In this document: piece after piece, positions 6,904 to 11,997 of the stretch
Numbering within the stretch: the stretch's first letter is position 1
Layout: every line of letters begins with the position of its first letter
Assembly (NCBI GenBank): GCA_910577275.1
Contig: CAJTMW010000042.1
Span: 1 to 11,997, forward strand
Source of the DNA: an uncultured Lachnospiraceae bacterium
GTDB lineage: Bacteria; Bacillota; Clostridia; Lachnospirales; Lachnospiraceae
DNA length: 11,997 nt
Reading direction: 5' to 3'
Made by a program: the position numbers and the translations under genes
Notes under the pieces: model-generated
Seen by the model: only the letters and a program-made list of their open reading frames with translations
The model's database searches: none
Told to the model about the DNA's origin: nothing

Positions 6904-7605
6904 TTATAAATCCTCCAGTTCCGCCGCCGGTATTTTCTTCCCGTTGCGGTAATTTCCCTTAATCTGCCCGTCCTTTAAGAAAACCACCTGGTCCACCATA
7001 TCTTTGACAGCGTTGTTGTGGGTGACGATGAGCATGGTGGTTTTATACTTTCTGTTTATCTCCTCAAGAAGAATCAATATCTCCCGGGAGGAACGGGAAT
7101 CCAGCGCGCCGGTGGGCTCATCGCACAGAAGCAGTCCGGGGTTTTTAATCAGCGCTCTTGCAATGGCGCACCGCTGCTGCTGTCCGCCGGAGAGCTGGAA
7201 GGGAAATTTATCCCGGTGCTCCGTAAGCTTCAGCGTATCCAAAAGCTCCGCAAGATTCATGGGACGCTCAGAGAGATACTCGCAGACCTGAATGTTTTCC
7301 TTCACCGTCAGGTTCGGCACAAGGTTATAAAACTGGAAAACAAACCCCAGCTTTTCCCGCCTGTAATCAGACAATTTCTCCTGCGTCAGGCCGCAGATTT
7401 CTTTTCCCTCCACCCTGATGGAACCCGAATCCATAATGTCCAGACCGCCGATGCCGTTTAAAAGCGTGGATTTACCGCTGCCGCTGGCTCCCTGTATGAC
7501 GCACATATCGCCCTTTTCCACCGACAGGGACACACCCCGCAGCACCCTTGTAAAGCTGCCTCCCTCGCCGTAGCTTTTCTCAATATTTGTGACTTCCAGA
7601 AACAT
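6904..7605 (-). CDS. ABC transporter ATP-binding protein, MacB/LolD type
   Basis: A 233-residue cytoplasmic ATPase that powers the FtsX-like permease encoded immediately downstream. All nucleotide-binding motifs are intact: Walker A GASGSGKST (39-47), Q-loop Gln91 (FVFQFYN), signature LSGGQQQR (138-145), Walker B LLLCDEP with Glu163, D-loop GALD, and switch His196 in IVTHN. The length and the sequence around the signature are typical of the MacB/LolD/FtsE group. The start at 7605 is supported by GGGAGG about 8 bases upstream. It is the first gene of a two-gene operon whose promoter overlaps a 17-bp perfect palindrome, the likely site of the TetR protein encoded at 7742-8359. Confidence 0.95.
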   Translation of the reverse strand: MFLEVTNIEKSYGEGGSFTRVLRGVSLSVEKGDMCVIQGASGSGKSTLLNGIGGLDIMDSGSIRVEGKEICGLTQEKLSDYRREKLGFVFQFYNLVPNLTVKENIQVCEYLSERPMNLAELLDTLKLTEHRDKFPFQLSGGQQQRCAIARALIKNPGLLLCDEPTGALDSRSSREILILLEEINRKYKTTMLIVTHNNAVKDMVDQVVFLKDGQIKGNYRNGKKIPAAELEDL

Positions 7606-7659
7606 ACCTTTTCCTCCCGATTCTTCCTTTTTCTTTGACTTACTAAAGATACGCAGATT

Positions 7660-7687
7660 TACATAACATTGTTATGTTGCGGGTCAA
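7660..7687 (-). promoter_or_regulatory. exporter operon promoter with TetR operator
   Basis: A perfect 17-bp palindrome ACATAACA-T-TGTTATGT lies at 7661-7677. On the minus strand it fills the space between TTGACC (7687-7682) and a poor minus-10 TATGTA (7665-7660, spacing 16), so a bound repressor would block RNA polymerase. A near copy (8381-8397) lies in front of the tetR gene itself, which identifies that TetR protein as the probable ligand. The operator is well supported; the exact minus-10 is less so. Confidence 0.75.
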
Positions 7688-7720
7688 AAGAAAGGCTATG
7701 GGTTTCCCTGCCGCATAGCC
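7683..7720 (-). terminator. terminator after tetR
   Basis: On the minus strand GGCTATG (7720-7714) and CATAGCC (7700-7694) form a seven-pair stem around a 13-base loop, followed by TTTCTTTT. It begins 21 bases after the TetR stop codon and separates the regulator transcript from the exporter promoter, whose minus-35 box directly follows the T-run. Confidence 0.7.
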
Positions 7721-7741
7721 CGTAAACTTTTCTTTCCCTTC

Positions 7742-8359
7742 TCACGGTTTCCCAACAAATGCTCCTGCCCAGCCTGCCACCAGATAAGAAACTATCTGTT
7801 CAATATATTTCAGCGCTTTCGCCTCGTCCCTCTCATGGGTCAGGAGATGGACAAAAGCGTCTATCTGCATATGGGCTGTCCAGTGCAGAATATACTTATC
7901 CGGCTTCGGCGCTCCCAGCCTTGCGGAAAGCTGTTCCGTCAGCTTATTATAATGCCGCTCCAAAACGTCTGCAAACCTGTCTGTGACAGTTTCATAAACG
8001 CTCCCCTGACTTTTCGTCAGCAGAATCAGGACAATATCGTAATGCTGATACAGATAATGCACAATCTCCCTGGCGGCGCCGATATCCTCCGACGCGTCGC
8101 CTGTCAGCGCCGTCTTTGCATCGGTTGCAAGCTCCATGGAAAAGTGAGCGTGAATCATCTGCGTCAATCCCCCCAGGGCTTCCTCCACAACCGCCGAAAG
8201 CAAATCCTCCTTGTTTTGAAAGAAAAAATACAAAGCCCCCGTAGTCACTCCCGCCTTTTTGCAGATACTGCGCAAAGAGGCCTTCATATAACCCTTTTCC
8301 AGAAATTCCTGCCTTGCGCATTCCGTCAGCTTTTCCCTTGTGGCTCTCTCGTCAGGCAT
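7742..8359 (-). CDS. TetR/AcrR-family repressor of the adjacent ABC exporter
   Basis: A 205-residue regulator with an N-terminal TetR DNA-binding domain (about 8-55): REKLTECARQEFLEKGY followed by the helix-turn-helix ASLRSICKKAGVTTGALYFFF and the NKEDLL turn. The C-terminal ~145 residues are the variable ligand-binding and dimer part. I place the start at ATG 8359, with AGGAG seven to eight bases upstream, rather than at ATG 8389, which lies inside the operator palindrome and has no ribosome site. It is co-directional with and upstream of the exporter operon. Near-identical palindromes before this gene and before the exporter indicate autoregulation and repression of the exporter, relieved by an unknown ligand. 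Confidence 0.92.
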   Translation of the reverse strand: MPDERATREKLTECARQEFLEKGYMKASLRSICKKAGVTTGALYFFFQNKEDLLSAVVEEALGGLTQMIHAHFSMELATDAKTALTGDASEDIGAAREIVHYLYQHYDIVLILLTKSQGSVYETVTDRFADVLERHYNKLTEQLSARLGAPKPDKYILHWTAHMQIDAFVHLLTHERDEAKALKYIEQIVSYLVAGWAGAFVGKP

Positions 8360-8380
8360 ACCGCACTCCTTTGCAGGTTT

Positions 8381-8397
8381 ACATAACATCGTTATCT
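8381..8397 (-). promoter_or_regulatory. TetR operator, autoregulatory copy
   Basis: ACATAACA-T-CGTTATCT matches the palindrome at 7661-7677 at 15 of 17 positions, and TTTACATAACAT is shared on the left side. It lies just downstream of the tetR minus-10 and upstream of the Shine-Dalgarno sequence, so binding would stop tetR transcription. One half-site is degenerate, which may make this the weaker of the two sites. Confidence 0.75.
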
Positions 8398-8403
8398 TCT
8401 ATT

Positions 8404-8433
8404 AAAATAGCACAGGTGGTAAGTCTTTGTCAA
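8404..8433 (-). promoter_or_regulatory. promoter of tetR (7742-8359)
   Basis: On the minus strand a consensus TTGACA (8433-8428) is followed after 18 bases by TATTTT (8409-8404). Transcription would start at about 8397, at the edge of the operator. The minus-35 lies 13 bases beyond the stop codon of the recombinase remnant. Confidence 0.6.
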
Positions 8434-8445
8434 TGGCTGCGCCAG

Positions 8446-9978
8446 TTAAAACTTATCGTTAAAAATGATTTTCACATTTTTATTCCTGTAAATGAAAATC
8501 CTGTCTATTAGAAACACTACCGTTGCCCGGTCAAGCTCCGTGATGCTCCCATACCTTTCAAACTGCTCCCACCGGCGTTTCCCCTCCGCGGCTTCCTCTG
8601 CAGCCCGGTTCATTTTCTCCCTGATTTTCTCCCCTTCCCGCCGGGCCTGCTCAAGTTTTAACCGATAGCTTTTTTCAAATTCCCCGTACTCCTGCCTGTC
8701 AATCACGCCCTCCGCCAGACTCTCGCAGAGGGAATCCAGAATCCGCCGGTATTTTTCCGCTTCCTCCTGCTTTCTCCCCAGACGTTCCTCATATTTTCCG
8801 ATAAGGCATTTTTCTTCCTGCGCCGTCTTTTGCCATTTGAGTAAGGCCAGCGTGCCCTCCCTCCAACATGGGAGGCAAGTCTGTGCATCGCCTGCCGAGG
8901 CAAAATCCTGCCCATTGCCTGCCGGGGCAGAATCCTGCGGTTCCCGCCGCGCCTTAATCTGTTCCTGCAATTCTTTTTGCACGATTTCCATAAGCCGCTT
9001 ATGGGAGATGCTGTGGGAAAAGCAGGTTTTCTCATTCTTGTGGTTCCCGCAGACATAATAAACATATTTCCTGTTCTTTGCGGGCACTGTCTTTCTCACC
9101 ATGGGCCCCCCGCACTCCCCGCAGAAAACCATGCCTGAAAAAATCTCCACCGCTCTGCCGCCAGGGCTGGTTCGGGTATCTCCCGCCAGAACCTTCTGGA
9201 CGACCGCAAAGGTCTCCTTGTCGATAATAGCTTCATGGGCGCCCTCCGCGATATCCCATTCGCCCCGTGGCTTTTCCATGCGCCCTTTCACTCTCCAGCC
9301 GGGCGAAGCGCTTTTCCCCTGTACCAAAGTTCCTGTGTAGACCGGATTTTTCAGTATCCGCAATACCGCCGAGGCATTCCACGAGGGACTCCCACCGCCC
9401 CGAAAAGGCGTCGCATAGTTCAATCCCAGCGACTTCTTATAGGCCATGGGCGGCAGCACCCCTTCTTCATTCAGCCCGTCGGCAATGTCCCCGGCGCTTA
9501 CCCCGGCAAGCTTTTGACGGAAAATGTCCCGCACCACCTCCGCGGCAAAGGCGTCTACTGCCAGACGGTTTTTATTCTTCGGGTCCTTCCGATAACCGTA
9601 AACCGCAAAGGAGCCCACAAAATCTCCCCTTTTCCTCTTTACCGCAAGCTGGCTCCTGATTTTCACGGAAATGTCACGGCAATACGCCTCGTTTATCAGA
9701 TTTTTAAAGGGAATCAGCAGCGCGTCCATCTCCCCGCTTTTGTTCTCGCTGTCATAATTGTCGTTGATGGCAATGAATCGCACCCCGAGACGGGGAAAAA
9801 TTCTCTCTATGTATTCCCCCGCATCCAGATAATTTCTGCCGAAGCGGGACAGGTCCTTTACCACGATGCAGTTGATTTTGCCTGCTCTTACCTCCTCCAT
9901 CATTTCCCGGAAGGCCGGTCTTTCAAAAGCTGACGTTAGATAACGATACTTTATGACAATGCCATAGAAAAAAATCAA
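8446..9978 (-). pseudogene. large serine recombinase, N-terminus lost
   Basis: The frame encodes the rear of a TnpX/TndX-type large serine recombinase. Recognisable from about 9936 are AFERPAFREMMEEVRAGKINCIVVKDLSRFGRNYLDAGEY (resolvase domain, second half), the recombinase domain (about 125-235, with YGYRKDP and ILKNPVYTGTLVQGK), a zinc ribbon (Cys286, Cys289, Cys310, Cys319) and a long coiled coil (about 365-475). Family members start 60-70 residues earlier with a YxRxS motif carrying the catalytic serine; that part is absent. The first ~14 codons here (TTG start, no ribosome site) come from unrelated AT-rich DNA containing the promoter of the next gene. The C-terminus looks complete. The protein should be catalytically dead. 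Either a deletion removed the front, or the cassette to the right split the gene and the front lies outside the window. Confidence 0.85.
8886..8939. repeat. 27-bp tandem repeat, two copies, in the recombinase gene
   Basis: Copies at 8886-8912 and 8913-8939 share the core GCCTGCCGnGGCAnAATCCTG and agree at 23 of 27 positions. The period of 27 keeps the reading frame and encodes a degenerate nine-residue repeat (QDSAPAGNG, QDFASAGDA) in the linker between zinc ribbon and coiled coil. Confidence 0.8.
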
Positions 9979-9996
9979 TAAAATTTTTTTGAGCCA

Positions 9997-10025
9997 TTGA
10001 CAAATCCTTTGATTTGAATTATTAT
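9997..10025 (+). promoter_or_regulatory. promoter of the second tetR
   Basis: TTGACA (9997-10002), 17 bases, then TATTAT (10020-10025), five of six matches to the minus-10 consensus. Start of transcription would be near 10032, directly before the palindromic operator. This lies in AT-rich DNA immediately beyond the broken recombinase gene. Confidence 0.75.
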
Positions 10026-10035
10026 AACAGCGATA

Positions 10036-10050
10036 TATAACAGTGTTATA
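10036..10050 (+). promoter_or_regulatory. palindromic operator of the second tetR
   Basis: TATAACA-G-TGTTATA is a perfect 15-bp palindrome between the promoter and the Shine-Dalgarno sequence. An extra half-site TATAACAG occurs at 10023-10030. Its inner 13 bases, ATAACA-n-TGTTAT, equal those of the exporter operator at 7661-7677 except for the central base. Confidence 0.75.
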
Positions 10051-10065
10051 GACAGGGGGCAGAAA

Positions 10066-10683
10066 ATGAGCGAAGCAGAACAGACAACACTACACTTAAT
10101 CCTTTCAGCCGCTATGCAGGAATTTCTTGAAAAAGGCTATAAGTCTGCTTCCTTACGGAACATTGTCAAAACGGCGGGCGTAACGACAGGCGCGTTTTAT
10201 GGCTACTATGACAGTAAAGAAGATTTATTTGAAGCACTGGTAGGCGAGCATTACGACTTTCTTTTAAGCCGTTTTTGTAGGGCGCAGAAAGAGTTTGCCG
10301 ATTTACCACCAGAGGAACAGCCAAACAATCTAACTACTACTTCTGGCGTATATCTATATGAAATGCTCTTGTATGCCTATGAACACTTGAATGAATTTAA
10401 GCTCATTCTTTGCTGTTCAGAGGGAACGCGCTTTGCAAAACTGATAGATGAAATGGTGGAAATAGAAACAAAAGGCACGCATGATTATTTAGCGGTTCTT
10501 GGAAAGTTAGGCAGACCTGCGCCGCCTATTGATGAACGGTTGGAACATATCCTGATTACAGGAATGTTTAATACTTTTTTTGAATTGATTATACATGAAA
10601 TGCCGATTGAAGAAGCAAAGCATTATCTGAAAGAAATGAGAGCTTTTTATACTGCCGGATGGCTGAAAATTATGGGGCAATAA
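10066..10683 (+). CDS. TetR/AcrR-family regulator of the efflux cassette
   Basis: A 205-residue regulator with an N-terminal TetR domain (about 9-57): AAMQEFLEKGYKSASLRNIVK followed by TAGVTTGAFYGYYDSKEDLF. Its recognition helix is close to that of the TetR encoded at 7742-8359 (GVTTGAFYGYY against GVTTGALYFFF). The C-terminal part is a ligand-binding domain of unknown specificity. ATG 10066 follows AGGGGG about 8 bases upstream; promoter and palindromic operator directly precede it, indicating autorepression. A terminator follows, then a MATE efflux remnant and an ABC half-transporter in the same direction, which are probable targets. Base composition is visibly more AT-rich than in the left two thirds of the window, consistent with transfer. 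Confidence 0.93.
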   Translation: MSEAEQTTLHLILSAAMQEFLEKGYKSASLRNIVKTAGVTTGAFYGYYDSKEDLFEALVGEHYDFLLSRFCRAQKEFADLPPEEQPNNLTTTSGVYLYEMLLYAYEHLNEFKLILCCSEGTRFAKLIDEMVEIETKGTHDYLAVLGKLGRPAPPIDERLEHILITGMFNTFFELIIHEMPIEEAKHYLKEMRAFYTAGWLKIMGQ

Positions 10684-10700
10684 AAACGAATAAATTCGTT

Positions 10701-10724
10701 AGGGCAATCTGCCCTATAATTTTT
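10701..10724 (+). terminator. terminator after the second tetR
   Basis: AGGGCA-ATC-TGCCCT followed by ATAATTTTT, 17 bases after the stop codon. A second small hairpin AACGAA-TAAA-TTCGTT (10685-10700) directly precedes it. Confidence 0.7.
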
Positions 10725-10732
10725 ACACATAG

Positions 10733-10748
10733 GTTAGTTAATACTAAC
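10733..10748 (+). promoter_or_regulatory. candidate regulator site upstream of the MATE/ABC genes
   Basis: GTTAGT-TAAT-ACTAAC forms a dyad with six-base arms; a further half-site CACTAACC follows at about 10763-10770. It differs from the ATAACA-n-TGTTAT operators, so a different protein, for example of the MarR type, may bind. The 117 bases between the terminator and the MATE start must contain the promoter of the efflux genes unless they depend on read-through, but I could not find a convincing minus-35/minus-10 pair. Confidence 0.35.
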
Positions 10749-10841
10749 TTTTCAAAGTCAGCACTAACCCAAATAAGGATATTCGAGGGCGGTCATTCTG
10801 TCCTCATATCATAAAAAATTTTTAAGTAGGAGGTAGTCATT

Positions 10842-10955
10842 ATGACACAAAAAACAGATACCCGTACAAAATTGCTGACAGTCCCACCGTTCAAACTTAT
10901 GCTGTCTTTGAGCATACCAGCTATTATTGGCAGGAAAAATGATTTTAATGAGTAG
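10842..10955 (+). pseudogene. MATE-family efflux gene reduced to its first ~30 codons
   Basis: ATG 10842 has a strong ribosome site (AGGAGG, eight bases upstream) and opens a 37-codon frame. The first 30 residues, with LLTVPPFKLMLSLSIPAIIG, look like the N-terminus and start of the first membrane helix of MATE multidrug exporters found in Clostridia, which are about 450 residues long. The sequence then switches to RKNDFNE and stops. Only about 40 bases separate this stop from the next start, so nearly the whole gene is missing. In another frame a short tail ends at a TAA (10981-10983) overlapping the next Shine-Dalgarno site, as a genuine MATE 3' end would. An internal deletion of about 1.3 kb is the likely cause. 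Family assignment rests on memory of the N-terminal sequence. Confidence 0.6.
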
Positions 10956-10996
10956 ACAAAGACATTTATATTTGCAAATGTAAAGGAGGTTTTTCA

Positions 10997-11997
10997 ATGA
11001 AGAAACAGTCAAATCTATCAAGGCTGATGGGTTATGCCGGAGGGCACAGAATATTAACCTATCTTTCTTGGATACTGTCCGTAATGAGTGCGCTGCTCTC
11101 TCTTGTGCCTTTTTGGTATATATGGCGTATCATTCACGACATACTGGAAGTTTCCCCGGACTTCTCACAGGCGGGGAATGTTACAAGCTACGGTTGGTCT
11201 GCGGTATTGTTTGCGGTTATCTCTATTGTTGTCTACATAGCCGCTTTGATGTGTTCGCATATGAGCGCGTTCCGGGTTGCCGCAAATATCCGAAAAGAGC
11301 TTATGCGCCATATTACAGCCTTGCCGCTTGGGGTAACGGAAAAGTATGGAAGCGGAAAGCTGCGGAGAATAGTAAATAGTTCCAGTGCCGCTACGGAAAC
11401 ATATCTTGCACACAGGCTTCCCGATAAAGCGGGGGCGATTGCCACCCCCATAGGGCTGCTTTTCCTGTTGCTTGCCTTTGACTGGCGGTTAGGGCTTTTA
11501 AGCCTTGTTCCCGTTGTGCTTGGTTTTCTGATTATGATGAAAATGACCGGGAAAGACATGGAAAAGCGCATGGAGCAATATCAAAATGCGCTTGCCGATA
11601 TGTCAAATGAAGCCGTTGAATATGTGCGGGGCGTACCCGTAGTAAAGACTTTCGGGCAGACAATCTTTTCTTTCAAACGCTTCAAAGACGCGATAGACAA
11701 TTACGAAACATGGGTAATCGCATATACAAAAGGGCTGCGTCTGCCTATGATGTTCTATACAACGGCAATTAACGGCGTATTCGCGTTTCTGATTGCCGGG
11801 GGTATTCTCTTTACAAGGGGCGGCGTAACAAATGAACTTCTGTTAAACCTTATCTTCTATATTGTGATTACGCCTGTCATTGGTACGACGCTCACAAAAA
11901 TTATGTTTATGAGCGAGGACGCAATGATTGTAGGGGACGCAATTAACAGGATTGATGAAGTGCTGAACGAAAAACCATTATCTGAAAGCAGCGTGAA
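10997..11997 (+). CDS. multidrug-type ABC half-transporter (membrane plus ATPase), 3' end beyond window
   Basis: The frame runs open from ATG 10997 (AAGGAGG seven bases upstream) to the window edge, 333 codons. What is visible is the type IV (ABCB-like) membrane domain: segments at about 19-43, 66-88, a hairpin at about 145-185, then about 253-278 and 286-308. Typical features are the RVAANIRKELMRHI element at the membrane-proximal helix, GSGKLRRIVNSSSAATETYLAH, and the intracellular loop VEYVRGVPVVKTFGQTIFSFKRF. The ATPase domain should follow beyond 11997, since the sequence ends where the linker to it begins (IDEVLNEKPL). Such proteins usually act as heterodimers, so a second half-transporter gene may lie downstream. 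It is probably controlled with the TetR and MATE genes upstream. Substrate unknown. Confidence 0.9.
   Translation, partial: MKKQSNLSRLMGYAGGHRILTYLSWILSVMSALLSLVPFWYIWRIIHDILEVSPDFSQAGNVTSYGWSAVLFAVISIVVYIAALMCSHMSAFRVAANIRKELMRHITALPLGVTEKYGSGKLRRIVNSSSAATETYLAHRLPDKAGAIATPIGLLFLLLAFDWRLGLLSLVPVVLGFLIMMKMTGKDMEKRMEQYQNALADMSNEAVEYVRGVPVVKTFGQTIFSFKRFKDAIDNYETWVIAYTKGLRLPMMFYTTAINGVFAFLIAGGILFTRGGVTNELLLNLIFYIVITPVIGTTLTKIMFMSEDAMIVGDAINRIDEVLNEKPLSESSV

Larger units (their letters stand above)
8426..10004. repeat. 13-bp inverted repeat flanking the recombinase remnant
   Basis: TTTGTCAATGGCT at 8426-8438 and its exact reverse complement AGCCATTGACAAA at 9992-10004 bracket the recombinase remnant. 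Each copy contains the TTGACA box of a divergent tetR promoter, so shared promoter sequence is the simplest explanation. No flanking target duplication was seen. Confidence 0.5.

Noticed and set aside
9235..9933. 232-codon plus-strand frame opposite the recombinase.
   Set aside because: Antisense to recognisable recombinase domains; no domain of its own.
9938..9947. AGATAACGAT near the junction matches part of the tetR operator at 8388-8397.
   Set aside because: A single ten-base match without the palindromic partner half; expected by chance in a window of this size.
8455..9950. Eight-base inverted match TATCGTTA / TAACGATA near both ends of the recombinase remnant, considered as element ends.
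   Set aside because: Matches of this length are expected many times by chance in 12 kb, and no target duplication accompanies them.
10809..11021. 70-codon minus-strand frame across the MATE remnant.
   Set aside because: Covers the MATE start and the ABC ribosome site on the opposite strand; no recognisable features.

Overview
The window looks like chromosomal DNA from a gut Firmicute of the Lachnospiraceae type, with an accessory (mobile-element) patch on its right side. Reasons: moderately GC-rich genes with strong AGGAGG-like ribosome binding sites, a family 3 glycoside hydrolase next to an AraC regulator, a large serine recombinase, and TetR-controlled ABC exporters. No rRNA, tRNA or CRISPR array is visible. 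The genus call is inference only.

Left region (1-4640, minus strand). A gene cut by the window edge (1-383) encodes a protein resembling the poorly known DUF6033-like proteins and has a possible sigma-28 (motility) promoter. Next come an intergenic stretch with hairpins, a cytoplasmic GH3 beta-glycosidase (819-3113) and, upstream of it, an AraC-family regulator (3338-4567) that probably controls it. The 224-bp gap between regulator and hydrolase holds GC-rich palindromes and a dyad that could be the operator. The hydrolase start should be 3113, not an upstream ATG inside the palindromic DNA.

Middle region (4647-8433, minus strand). A two-gene ABC exporter operon (ATPase 6904-7605, FtsX-like permease 4647-6902, one base apart) lies downstream of a TetR regulator (7742-8359). 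The regulator promoter and the exporter promoter carry near-identical operators, so this is a self-contained, autoregulated TetR-exporter unit, with a terminator separating regulator and exporter.

Right region (8446-11997). A large serine recombinase on the minus strand lacks its N-terminal part, including the catalytic serine; its recognisable sequence stops abruptly near 9936. From there the DNA becomes AT-richer and reads on the plus strand: promoter plus palindromic operator, a second TetR regulator, a terminator, a MATE efflux gene reduced to about 30 codons, and the start of a multidrug-type ABC half-transporter that runs off the edge. This looks like an acquired efflux cassette joined to, or inserted into, an old recombinase gene. 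Both TetR systems share a 13-bp operator core differing only at the central base, so the resident and acquired efflux units may cross-regulate.
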